DNA from: Gemmataceae bacterium | Lineage (GTDB): Bacteria > Planctomycetota > Planctomycetia > Gemmatales > Gemmataceae | Direction: 5' to 3' | Length of the DNA stretch: 64,000 nt | Assembly (NCBI GenBank): GCA_019636445.1 | Contig: JAHBXO010000009.1 | Location: forward strand, 91,400 to 155,399 | In this document: positions 34,355 to 42,571 of the stretch, in pieces | Layout of the letters: each line of letters starts with the position of its first letter | Position numbering within the stretch: the first letter of the stretch is position 1 | Program-made: the position numbers and the translations under genes | The notes under the pieces: model-generated | What the model saw: only the letters and a program-made list of their open reading frames with translations | Told to the model about the DNA's origin: nothing | The model's database searches: none

Positions 34355-36112
34355 ATGTCTGCCCCGCGTTTCGCCCGCGTCCTGCTTCTGCTCTCACCGG
34401 CGCTGCTGCTGCTCGCGACGGTCGGCTTTGTGATTCTCAAGCCGACCGCGCCTGCGAACTCCGTCGCGTCGGGGCCGATCGCCTCGACCGGCGGCGGCAA
34501 GCTCGTGGTCCTCGCCGTCTTCGATCAACTCCGCGGCGACTACCTCGAACGCTGGAAACAGCACTTCGGTTCGGCCGGATTCGAGCGGATGAAGCGCGAT
34601 GGCGCCTGGTTCTCGAACGTCCGGCTCCCGTACTCCGGCACGTCCACCGCGCCGGGGCACGCCTCGCTTCTCACCGGCGCTCCGCCGTCCGTCCACGGCA
34701 TAGTCGAGAATCGCTGGTTCGACCGCTCCCTCGGCCAGATCGTCGCGGCCGCCACCCTCGACGGCGTCGCGCGCGTGCCCGCCGACGAGACTGCCACGCG
34801 CGAACGCTGGCCCGGTCTGAGCCCCAAGCGACTACTCGCGCCGACCGTCGGCGATGCCTTGAAAGCGCAGGCGAAAAACGGCCGTGTCTTCAGCCTCGCC
34901 CTCAAGGACCGCGCTGCCGTGCTCATGGGCGGCCAGGACCCGGACGGCGCCTATTGCTTCGATTCTGGCACCGGCGAGTTCCACACCTCCGCCCACTATC
35001 GCGACAAGCTGCCCGGCTGGGTGGACGAATTCGACCGCTCGCGCGTCGTCTATCGCTGGGCCGGCAAGACGTGGGACCGCTTCGGCCCGCTCGCCGCGTA
35101 CGACGCGCTTGGGGCCGACGACGTCGCTGGGGAAGCCAGCCGTACTCACGGCGGCCGGCGCACTTTCCCCTATCCCCTTGGCACGCCGGACGACCGCACC
35201 CGCAACCATTTCGCCATGCTCGAAGCCTCCCCGTTCGGCAACGAACTGCTCTGGGAATTCGCCAAGGCCGCCATCGCTGGCGAAAAGCTCGGCTCGAGCG
35301 GAACCCCCGACTTGCTTTGCCTCGGTTTCAGCGCCAACGACCTCCTCGGCCACGACCACGGCCCGGATTCCCACGAAGTGCTCGACATCACGCTCCGCTC
35401 GGACAAACTCGTTGCGGACATGATCGCCCACCTCGATGCGACCGTCGGTCCCGGCGGCTGGACCCTCGTCGTGACGGCCGACCACGGCGTGGGTCCGTTG
35501 CCCGAAGTCGCCGTGAGAACCGATCCCGACGCCAAGCGGATCGGCCTCGCGGACCTCTACGGCGGCCTCGACCAGCACCTCGACAAAGTCTTCGGAACGA
35601 TCGACGGTGTGCCAGGTCAGTGGATCGAACTCGGCAGCCGGCTCGAGGCGACCTACCCTTGGCTCTACCTGAACCGCCGGTTGATCGACGCCCACGGATT
35701 GAAGACGTCGGAGGTCGAAGTGGCGGCGGCGAGCTGGCTGCGCGAACGGCCGACACCCCTTGCAGTTCTGACGCGTTCGACATTGGAATCGGGTGACTTC
35801 GCGAGCGAAACCGAGAAGAAATTCGGCCCGTTGGTCCAGAAGTCGTTCCATCCCGCCCGCTGCGGCGACATCGCCGTCGTGCCGCCGCCGCACCACCTCG
35901 TCCTCGGCGCACTCTCGACCGGCACCGACCACGGCTCACCTCACGACTACGATCGGCACATTCCGATCCTTGCGATCGGCGCCGGCATTCCGAAACTCGG
36001 CGAGCGCAAGGAGATGACGAGTTCCCTGACCGTTGCGCCGCTGCTTTCGAAGTTGTTGGGGATCGACCCGCCGAAGGAGGCCAAGGAGCCGCTGCCGGCG
36101 GAATTGAAGTGA
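34355..36112 (+). CDS. Secreted alkaline phosphatase/nucleotide pyrophosphatase-type enzyme
   Basis: A 585-residue metal-dependent phosphohydrolase of the PafA/NPP-like branch of the alkaline phosphatase superfamily. An N-terminal hydrophobic segment (VLLLLSPALLLLATVGFVIL) exports or anchors it. Catalytic marks: LVVLAVFDQLRGDYL (first metal Asp), the Thr nucleophile in YSGTSTAPGHASLLTGAPPS, LCLGFSANDLLGHDHGPDSH (metal Asp/His), VTADHGVGPLPE (Asp-His) and TDHGSPHDYDRHIPI (last His). It probably releases phosphate from monoesters or diesters in the periplasm. It follows the hydrolase closely on the same strand, so co-expression is likely. Confidence 0.92.
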   Translation: MSAPRFARVLLLLSPALLLLATVGFVILKPTAPANSVASGPIASTGGGKLVVLAVFDQLRGDYLERWKQHFGSAGFERMKRDGAWFSNVRLPYSGTSTAPGHASLLTGAPPSVHGIVENRWFDRSLGQIVAAATLDGVARVPADETATRERWPGLSPKRLLAPTVGDALKAQAKNGRVFSLALKDRAAVLMGGQDPDGAYCFDSGTGEFHTSAHYRDKLPGWVDEFDRSRVVYRWAGKTWDRFGPLAAYDALGADDVAGEASRTHGGRRTFPYPLGTPDDRTRNHFAMLEASPFGNELLWEFAKAAIAGEKLGSSGTPDLLCLGFSANDLLGHDHGPDSHEVLDITLRSDKLVADMIAHLDATVGPGGWTLVVTADHGVGPLPEVAVRTDPDAKRIGLADLYGGLDQHLDKVFGTIDGVPGQWIELGSRLEATYPWLYLNRRLIDAHGLKTSEVEVAAASWLRERPTPLAVLTRSTLESGDFASETEKKFGPLVQKSFHPARCGDIAVVPPPHHLVLGALSTGTDHGSPHDYDRHIPILAIGAGIPKLGERKEMTSSLTVAPLLSKLLGIDPPKEAKEPLPAELK

Positions 36113-36142
36113 TTGTCGAGATCAAGAAAGCCCGAAAGTTGT

Positions 36143-36225
36143 GTAGGTCGGGTCAAGGCTTTGCGCCGACCCGCCGATCATACTTCGAGTTCGGCGGGTC
36201 GGCGCAAAGCCTTGACCCGCCCTAC
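36143..36225. repeat. Large intergenic inverted repeat (35-bp arms)
   Basis: Left arm 36143-36177 and right arm 36191-36225 match at 34 of 35 positions around a 13-base loop; both contain GGTCAAGGCTTTGCGCCGAC or its complement. It lies between the converging phosphodiesterase-type gene and dacB and could terminate both. Hairpins of this composition (GTAGGGCGGGTCAAGG arms) recur, to my recollection, in planctomycete genomes, so this may be a dispersed element rather than a simple terminator. Confidence 0.75.
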
Positions 36226-36230
36226 CGGAT

Positions 36231-37769
36231 TCACGGTCCGTGTTCGTAAAGCACTTCGCAGAGCTTGCCGAGCATCTTCCCTTCGCGTGTCGCCGTCACG
36301 CCGGCGGGTAGGGGCACGTTGTTGACGAACATCGCCAGATTCAGTTCGGTCCCGTTTGCCGTCGTCATAACGCCGGCGAGCGCCTTGCTGCGGAGGAGCG
36401 TTCGGCCGTTGAGGTTGTCGTCGTAGCTGAGAGTGCCGGTCTTGGCGAAGACCTTTCCGCGCGCGGGGCTGTCCTTCGGCACGACTTCGGCGAGCGTCCC
36501 GTCGACGCCAAGTATCGGCAGGGCGGCCTTGTAGGCGTCCCATTCGGGGCGTTTGCGCATGGCGGCGAGTAGTGCCACCGTGGTGCGAGGCGTGACGCAA
36601 TCAGCCCAGGCGCCGCCGGCCCCGCCGCCGAATGAGATGGTTGGCGAATCGACCCCCAACTCTTTCAGGATTTTCCCCTGTTCCCGCAGTCCGGCCGCGG
36701 CCGTGCGCTTTCCGTTCTTCACGGCCACGAGGCAGGGCAGGGTGCCCGCGTACAGGTTGTGGCTCACCTTCAGCGTGACGAGGATTTCATCCCGGAACTT
36801 CGCCGACTCGGATGTCGCCACCGTCTCCAGCGTCTCCACAGATTCGGGCAGGTCCGGCTTCGCGGGCTTGAAGACGTTGGCGTTGACGCGCACGCCGGCG
36901 CGGCGGAGCGCCTCGATGAACAGGCCGCGCGCGAAGCCGGCCGGGTCGGCGACGCCGTAGATGCGCAGTCGCGGCGGGCTGTCGACGGGGATGGAACCAC
37001 GCACTCGGAAGCGGTGCGCGTCGATGGTTTCGAGCGCGAGCGCTGCCCGCGACCCCTTCGTGCCGGTGGCGACCTGGATGTCCGCCTTCAGGAATTCCGT
37101 TTCGGGTATCAGTTTCACGGTCGCCGGATCGCCGGCGGTTTTCCCCGGCGTCACGAGCACGTCGACCAGGTTGTCGTTCACGAGGATGGGGGAAATCGCA
37201 TCCGGCCCGCTGCCGGAGCCGAACGCGCGGTCGAAGAGTCGGTCGTCGACGAGCACCTCGCCGGTCACTTCCTTGATTCCCTTTTCGGCGATCTGCTTCG
37301 CGAGGCTCTCAAGACCGGCGAGCGGGTTGCTGTCCGTAAGGTACGCCTCGCCACTGAAATTCGCGTAGATATGGTCGGAGTTGCGGAAGAGGACGCGGCC
37401 GTCCTTGCCGGTTCGGCCGCCCATCGTGAGGTCGCCGGCGGCGACCAGCACGAGGTCGCCGCGGAGGATGCCGTCCTTCGTTTCGCCTTTGCGCACAACG
37501 CGAGTCGTCACGGTATGGTCCGGCCCGAGCGCGATGAGCGCGGCGGCGCAGGAGTAGAGCTTCGTCACGGACGCCGGCGTGAAGAGTTTGTCGGCGTTGC
37601 GGGCGTACACCTCCGCCCCGGTCTTCGCGTCGGTCACCAGTACGCCCCAACTCGCCTGCTTGTAGTCGGGCCCGTCGATCAGGGCTTCGAGTTTCTTCGC
37701 GAGGGGCGCATCTTGGGCCGGCGACGTGCCGGAACACAGAAGAAGGATGGCCAGAGAGAGAACGCGCAT
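36231..37769 (-). CDS. dacB: D-alanyl-D-alanine carboxypeptidase/endopeptidase (PBP4, DacB family)
   Basis: A 512-residue low-molecular-weight penicillin-binding protein with signal peptide (VLSLAILLLCSGTSPAQ). Catalytic motifs in order: SVTK (SxxK serine in FTPASVTKLYSCAAA), SHN in KVSHNLYAGTLPC (SxN), and KTG in VFAKTGTLSYDDN. Large inserted domains lie between the first and second motifs, as in PBP4. The GGGAGG near the third motif differs from the common DGSGLS. It trims or cleaves peptidoglycan cross-links in the periplasm; this also shows the organism makes a peptide-crosslinked wall. The 3' end faces the large inverted repeat. Confidence 0.93.
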   Translation of the reverse strand: MRVLSLAILLLCSGTSPAQDAPLAKKLEALIDGPDYKQASWGVLVTDAKTGAEVYARNADKLFTPASVTKLYSCAAALIALGPDHTVTTRVVRKGETKDGILRGDLVLVAAGDLTMGGRTGKDGRVLFRNSDHIYANFSGEAYLTDSNPLAGLESLAKQIAEKGIKEVTGEVLVDDRLFDRAFGSGSGPDAISPILVNDNLVDVLVTPGKTAGDPATVKLIPETEFLKADIQVATGTKGSRAALALETIDAHRFRVRGSIPVDSPPRLRIYGVADPAGFARGLFIEALRRAGVRVNANVFKPAKPDLPESVETLETVATSESAKFRDEILVTLKVSHNLYAGTLPCLVAVKNGKRTAAAGLREQGKILKELGVDSPTISFGGGAGGAWADCVTPRTTVALLAAMRKRPEWDAYKAALPILGVDGTLAEVVPKDSPARGKVFAKTGTLSYDDNLNGRTLLRSKALAGVMTTANGTELNLAMFVNNVPLPAGVTATREGKMLGKLCEVLYEHGP

Positions 37770-37881
37770 GGTCGGCTCCCGTCGACAAAGGAATCGTGAA
37801 GGCCGATCCTAAACGCCGGAATGCCCGTTGACAACCGTCCTTCGGTTCGGGACTCTAGATGTGATCTTCCGGAGGCCGAGA

Positions 37882-39024
37882 ATGACGGACCATCGATTCG
37901 GTTGGTGTCTGGCGCTGCTGCTCCTGTGCGGGCCGGCGCGTGGCCAGTCCAAGGACGAAACAGTCGACCTGTTCAAGCCCGAAGGTGCGGTGCCGACAAT
38001 CAAGGTGACGCTCGACGAAGCGAACCTGCGCCAACTCCGGGGCGACCCGCGGAAGTACGTCAAGGCCACGATCCGCGTGGACGACAAGACCTATACGAAC
38101 GTGGGCCTGCACCTGAAGGGCGCGGCAGGCTCGTGGCGGGACTGGAACGACAAGCCGGGGCTGACGCTCAACTTCGACAAGTTCACCGACGCCCAGAAGT
38201 TCCGCGGCATCGACAAGCTGCACCTGAACAACGGCGCGCAGGACGGCAGCTTCCTCCAGGAGTTGCTCGCGAACGAACTGGCGCTGGCGATGGGCGTGCC
38301 GGCCTGCCGCTGCACCCACGCCCTCGGCGAACTCAACGGCCGCAAGGTCGGGCTTTACGTCCTCAAGGAAGGCTTCGACACCAGCTGGCTGAAGCGCCAC
38401 TTCAAGACCTCCGACGGCAACCTCTACGACGGCGGCTTCCTCACCGACATCAACGGCGACCTCAAGCTCGACCACGGCGTCGACAACGGCCGCAAGGACC
38501 TGAAGGCGCTCGTGAAGGCGTGCAACGAAGGGGATGCCAACAAGCGATACCAGGAGGTGTCCAAGATCCTGGAAGTGGACAAGTTCTGCGCGAGCGCCGC
38601 CCTGCAGATCATCACGGCCGACTGGGACGGCTATATTCGCAAGCCGAACAACTATCGCATCTTTTTCCCGAAGGACCCGAAGCACGGCAAGGCGGTCATC
38701 GTGCCGCACGGAATGGACCAGATGTGGCAGAACCCCGGCGAGGGCCTCTGGCACGGTTGGGGCGGCATGGCGGCCCGTGCCATCCTCGACCACCCCGAAG
38801 GGAAAAAGAAGACCATCGAGAAACTCAAGGAGATGACCGAGAAGCACTTCACGCCGGAGAAAATGTACAAGCGGATCGACGAGCTGGCGCCGCGCATCAA
38901 GGAGGCGATGACGCCGGTCAACAAGGGCTGGGCCGATAACTACAAGAACGAGATCAACTGGTTGAAGGAACGCCTTAAACAACGCTTCGAACTGTTAAAA
39001 CGCGAGCTTCCCAAGTTGAAGTAG
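37882..39024 (+). CDS. CotH-like kinase-fold exported protein
   Basis: A 380-residue protein from ATG 37882, with GGAGG ten bases upstream. The N-terminus is a signal peptide (FGWCLALLLLCGPARGQS). The CotH-like domain is seen in IKVTLDEANLRQLRGDPRKY, NVGLHLKGAAGSWRDWNDKP, KLHLNNGAQDGSFLQELLAN, ALGELNGRKVGLYVLKEG, and AADWDGYIRKPNN-type asparagine motifs. CotH proteins are atypical kinases phosphorylating secreted proteins in spore coats; exported copies are very numerous in planctomycetes. Its target is unknown. It ends with a Lys/Arg/Glu-rich helix. Confidence 0.87.
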   Translation: MTDHRFGWCLALLLLCGPARGQSKDETVDLFKPEGAVPTIKVTLDEANLRQLRGDPRKYVKATIRVDDKTYTNVGLHLKGAAGSWRDWNDKPGLTLNFDKFTDAQKFRGIDKLHLNNGAQDGSFLQELLANELALAMGVPACRCTHALGELNGRKVGLYVLKEGFDTSWLKRHFKTSDGNLYDGGFLTDINGDLKLDHGVDNGRKDLKALVKACNEGDANKRYQEVSKILEVDKFCASAALQIITADWDGYIRKPNNYRIFFPKDPKHGKAVIVPHGMDQMWQNPGEGLWHGWGGMAARAILDHPEGKKKTIEKLKEMTEKHFTPEKMYKRIDELAPRIKEAMTPVNKGWADNYKNEINWLKERLKQRFELLKRELPKLK

Positions 39025-39043
39025 CAGGTCGGCGTGGTACAAT
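39016..39043 (+). promoter_or_regulatory. Possible promoter of the zinc-ribbon protein gene
   Basis: TTGAAG (39016-39021) and TACAAT (39038-39043) with a 16-bp spacer, 32 bases before the next ATG; the -35 element lies within the end of the CotH-like gene. Confidence 0.4.
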
Positions 39044-39074
39044 CTTCGCCAGCCTCATCTGTTGGAAATCCGCC

Positions 39075-39869
39075 ATGCCGATCACGTTCGCCTGTGGCTG
39101 TGGAAAAACCTTGAAAGTCGGGGACGAACACGCGGGGAAGCGCGTGAAGTGCCCGTCGTGCAACGGCGTGGCGAACGTGCCCCCCGCGTCGGCATCGAGC
39201 GCCGCCGTGCCGGCCGCTCGACCCGCCGTGGCACGTGCGATCCCCGCCGCGCCGCCCCCGAAGCCGAAACCGGCCGACGACGAGTTCGAAGTGGTGGACG
39301 ACGACCCGACGCCCCGGAGGAAGGCCGCCAAGGCCGACGACGATTTTGAAGTCGTGGACGACGATGACGACGACGCCCCGCGATCGAAACGGCGGTCGAA
39401 TCGTCGGGATCTCGACGATGACGAGGAGGACGATCGCCCCAGCAAGCGCCGCGGTTCGCGCCGCGACGACGATGAGGACGAAGAAGACGAGCGCCCGAGC
39501 AAGCGGAAATCCAAACGGCCCGCCGCCGCCGCGGACGACGACGAGGAGGAGGAACGCCCCAGCAAGCGGAAAAAGAATCGCAAGAAGAATCGCCGCAAGC
39601 GGGACGAACAATCCGATAGCGGCAAGCGGATGCTCTCGATCTTCGGCGGCCTCGCGGCGATCGCAGCGGGCGCGGCGCTCGCGTACTTCCTCTGGGATGT
39701 CGGTGGTCGCGGCGCGGGCAAGCTCTTCATTCTCGGCATCATCATCGCGCTCGGTGGCATCGGGGCCGTCTTCAACGGCATCACGGGCAACTTCGGCGAC
39801 GATGAAGAGAAACCGGAAGAGGACGAAGAAGACGAAGATCGCGGCGACTGGGACGACGAAGACCGGTAA
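39075..39869 (+). CDS. Zinc-ribbon protein with charged low-complexity region and membrane anchor
   Basis: A 264-residue protein in three parts. Residues 4-32 form a zinc ribbon (ITFACGCGKTLKVGDEHAGK, then CPSC). From about 40 to 185 the chain is low complexity: Pro/Ala, then blocks of Asp/Glu alternating with Arg/Lys, including repeated RPSKR units. Two hydrophobic segments follow (FGGLAAIAAGAALAYFLWDV and KLFILGIIIALGGIGAVFNG) and an acidic tail. This architecture is common in planctomycetes; the function is unknown, and a scaffold or nucleic-acid or ion-binding role is only inference. Confidence 0.8.
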   Translation: MPITFACGCGKTLKVGDEHAGKRVKCPSCNGVANVPPASASSAAVPAARPAVARAIPAAPPPKPKPADDEFEVVDDDPTPRRKAAKADDDFEVVDDDDDDAPRSKRRSNRRDLDDDEEDDRPSKRRGSRRDDDEDEEDERPSKRKSKRPAAAADDDEEEERPSKRKKNRKKNRRKRDEQSDSGKRMLSIFGGLAAIAAGAALAYFLWDVGGRGAGKLFILGIIIALGGIGAVFNGITGNFGDDEEKPEEDEEDEDRGDWDDEDR

Positions 39870-39898
39870 GCCGTACTTGTCCCTACAATGATCGGACT

Positions 39899-39920
39899 GC
39901 GGGGGGCGATGGCCCCCCGC
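39899..39920. terminator. GC-rich stem-loop between the zinc-ribbon gene and lpdA
   Basis: GCGGGGGGC (39899-39907) and GCCCCCCGC (39912-39920) form a perfect 9-bp stem with a GATG loop, followed by TTCGATTCCC. No clear U-run, so it may be a Rho-independent terminator of weak type or a structural element. It lies 20 bases upstream of the lpdA start. Confidence 0.5.
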
Positions 39921-39940
39921 TTCGATTCCCGGAGCCAGCC

Positions 39941-41365
39941 ATGGCGGAAGTCCTCGAAACCCAGGTGCTCGTGATCGGCGGCGGTCCCGGCGGCTATCCC
40001 GCCGCCCTGCACGCGGCCGACCACGGATTGAAGACCATCCTTGTCGATGAAGACGCGAAGCTTGGCGGCGTCTGCCTCAATCGCGGCTGCATCCCTTCCA
40101 AGGCGCTGCTCCACGTCGCCAAGGTCATCCGCGAGGCACACGAATCCGCCGAGATTGGCCTCTCCTTTGGCGAGCCGAAGCTCGATCTCGATAAGCTCCG
40201 CGCCTTCGTCCAGACGAAAGTCGTCGGCAAGCTCACCGGCGGCATCGGCATGCTCTGCAAGGGGCGCAAGGTCGACGTTTTGACCGGCCACGCCGAATTC
40301 GTCGACGCGAACACCGTGAACGTGTCCGGACCGACGCCGAAGACGATCCGTTTCCAGCACTGCATCATCGCCAGTGGCAGCCTGCCGGCGATGCCGAAGA
40401 TATTCGCCATCGGCGACGACCGCGTCATGGATTCGACCGGTGCCCTATTGCTACCGGACGTGCCGAAGAAGCTGCTCGTCGTTGGCGGCGGATACATCGG
40501 CCTCGAAATCGGCAGCGTCTACGCGGCGCTCGGGTCAAAGGTGACCGTGGTCGAATTCCTCGATTCGATCATCGCGATGGCGGACCGTGACCTCGTGAAA
40601 CCGCTGGAAACGAAGCTCCGCAAGGAATTCGAGGCGATCTACACCAGTACCAAGGTGACGGGTGTCCGCGCCACGCCAGAGGGGATCGTCGCGTCGCTCG
40701 ATGGGGCTGAGGCGCCGAAGGAACTGACGTTCGACCGCGTGCTCGTGTCCGTGGGTCGGCGGCCGAACTCGGCGAACCTCGTGCTCGACAAGGTCGGCGT
40801 GAAGGCGAACGATCGCGGCTTCATCCCGATCGACAAGCAGCGGCGGACGAACGTACCGCACATCTTCGCCATCGGCGACGTCGGCGAGGAGCCGGGACTC
40901 GCGCACAAGGCGACGGCGGAGGCACGCGTGGCCGTCGAGGCGATCCTCGGCGAGCCGAGCGAGTGGAACCCGCGCGCCATCCCGGCCGTGATCTTCACCG
41001 ATCCCGAAATCGCCTGGGCCGGATTGAGCGAGAAGGAGGCCCAGGAGAAGGGCGTACCGCACGAAGTGTTGAAGTTCCCCTGGGCGGCGAGCGGCCGCGC
41101 CGTCGCGCTCCAGCTCACGAACGGGCTGACGAAAATGCTGGTCGATCCCGAGACGAAACGCGTGCTCGGCGTCGGTATCGTTGGCGGCGGTGCCGGGGAG
41201 ATGATTTCCGAAGGCGTGCTCGCCATCGAAATGGGGGCCGTCGCACGGGACGTGCTAGAGAGCATCCACCCGCACCCGACGCTCAGCGAAACGATCATGG
41301 AGAGTGCCGAACTGGCCTACGGTGCCGCGACGCACGTCGCCCGGCCGCGGAAGGCGGCTCACTGA
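39941..41365 (+). CDS. lpdA: Dihydrolipoyl dehydrogenase
   Basis: Flavoprotein E3 subunit of 2-oxoacid dehydrogenase complexes, 474 residues. FAD-binding VLVIGGGPGGYPAALHAADH, the redox disulfide in GGVCLNRGCIPSKALLH, NAD-binding LLVVGGGYIGLEIGSVYAAL, FAD-binding IFAIGDVGEEPGLAHKATAE, and the C-terminal His-Glu pair in IHPHPTLSETIMESA. The cofactor reduction chemistry is therefore intact. No E1 or E2 gene is adjacent; the TGATG overlap couples it to the next, unrelated zinc-ribbon gene. Confidence 0.95.
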   Translation: MAEVLETQVLVIGGGPGGYPAALHAADHGLKTILVDEDAKLGGVCLNRGCIPSKALLHVAKVIREAHESAEIGLSFGEPKLDLDKLRAFVQTKVVGKLTGGIGMLCKGRKVDVLTGHAEFVDANTVNVSGPTPKTIRFQHCIIASGSLPAMPKIFAIGDDRVMDSTGALLLPDVPKKLLVVGGGYIGLEIGSVYAALGSKVTVVEFLDSIIAMADRDLVKPLETKLRKEFEAIYTSTKVTGVRATPEGIVASLDGAEAPKELTFDRVLVSVGRRPNSANLVLDKVGVKANDRGFIPIDKQRRTNVPHIFAIGDVGEEPGLAHKATAEARVAVEAILGEPSEWNPRAIPAVIFTDPEIAWAGLSEKEAQEKGVPHEVLKFPWAASGRAVALQLTNGLTKMLVDPETKRVLGVGIVGGGAGEMISEGVLAIEMGAVARDVLESIHPHPTLSETIMESAELAYGAATHVARPRKAAH

Positions 41366-42510
41366 TGCCGCGCGTCGCCTGCCCGCATTGCAACGCCGTC
41401 GTCGATGCCGCGGAGCGAATCGTCTGCCCGCGCTGCTCGGAATCCTTCGATCCGGCCATCGCCGAGCACCTGCCGGACGAATCGGTCTCGGTACCGTTGC
41501 CGGTCGTGCGGCCGACGGGGTTTCTCCACTCCCGTGCGGCGATGGCGCTCTCGTTCGGTCTTGCCGCGGTCATCCTCGTCGTCGGCCTCGCGATCGTGCG
41601 CCCATGGGAAGGCAAGCCGAAGTCGGGGCCGGACCGGCTGCCGGTCGTCGTCTCGCCGCTCGGCCTGGCGGGGCTGGCGTACCTGCCGCCGAACACGAAT
41701 ATCGTCGCCGCGATCCAGCCGATGCCGCTGCTGGCGTATGCGGCGCAGAAGAAGGTCGACCCGAAGAAATTCCTCATCGATTCCGGTATTCCCGATACGA
41801 TCTTCGAATCGCTATCGAAAGCCGGCGTGACGCTCGATCAGATCGACCATCTTGTCGTCGGCTTCGCGATCAATTCCGACTCGCCGATCCCCGGCGTCGC
41901 GGGCTGCCTGAAACTCGTACGCCCCGTCGCCGACGAGGCGAAGTTCCTGACGGCCTTGCGTGCCGAGAAGAACAGTCAACAGTCGAAGGGCGGGCGCACA
42001 GTCTACTCGATCGCGAACAACCTTCTGCTTGCTCCGGTTGACGACAAGACGTACCTGATCGGCCTTGGCGAAAGGGATCTCGCGTTCCTCGAGAAGCCGC
42101 ACCCGCCTGGCGGCGGGCACCTTCCGAAGGAACTCCGCGAGGCGATGATGGCTCGTCTCAGCCCGGCGTCGTTCGCTTGGCTTGCCACCGATTCCGCCGC
42201 ATGGACCGACAAACCCCTCGTGAAGGCGCTCGCTCTGGCACCGGCGTGGAAGGATCGCGTTGCCCTTCTGAAAACGATTCGCGCCGCGGCCGCCGGGGTG
42301 TCGATCGAAGACGCTCCCGAACTCCGTCTGGCCATTCGTGCCGCCGATGCCGCAACGACGAGCCGAATCCGCGATGGCCTGCGCGCCCGCGTGCCCGGCG
42401 ACACGGTGGAATTCGCCGGCGATGACGAATGGACCACGCTCAAAACGCCCTTCGATCCCGCGTCGCCCGAAGCGAAAACTCTTCTCACGGAACTCCGGAA
42501 GGACCAATGA
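41365..42510 (+). CDS. Zinc-ribbon, membrane-anchored hypothetical protein
   Basis: A 381-residue protein starting at ATG 41365, overlapping the lpdA stop (TGATG). Residues 4-27 hold a two-pair zinc ribbon (CPHC, CPRC). A hydrophobic helix (AMALSFGLAAVILVVGLAIV, about 60-80) follows, then about 300 residues of predicted extracytoplasmic or cytoplasmic domain with LPPNTNIVAAIQPMPLLAYA and DQIDHLVVGFAINSD, a pattern seen in planctomycete proteins of unknown function. No catalytic motif is recognisable. Confidence 0.8.
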   Translation: MPRVACPHCNAVVDAAERIVCPRCSESFDPAIAEHLPDESVSVPLPVVRPTGFLHSRAAMALSFGLAAVILVVGLAIVRPWEGKPKSGPDRLPVVVSPLGLAGLAYLPPNTNIVAAIQPMPLLAYAAQKKVDPKKFLIDSGIPDTIFESLSKAGVTLDQIDHLVVGFAINSDSPIPGVAGCLKLVRPVADEAKFLTALRAEKNSQQSKGGRTVYSIANNLLLAPVDDKTYLIGLGERDLAFLEKPHPPGGGHLPKELREAMMARLSPASFAWLATDSAAWTDKPLVKALALAPAWKDRVALLKTIRAAAAGVSIEDAPELRLAIRAADAATTSRIRDGLRARVPGDTVEFAGDDEWTTLKTPFDPASPEAKTLLTELRKDQ

Positions 42511-42571
42511 CGGCCTCCGATTTCGGCGTATCATAGCGCGCACTCGTCTCCTTTCCTGCGAGGTTCTCCCC

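Noticed and set aside
32397..34397. Long minus-strand open frame opposite the secreted hydrolase
   Set aside because: Shadow of the plus-strand gene, which has a signal peptide and an intact nucleophile elbow.
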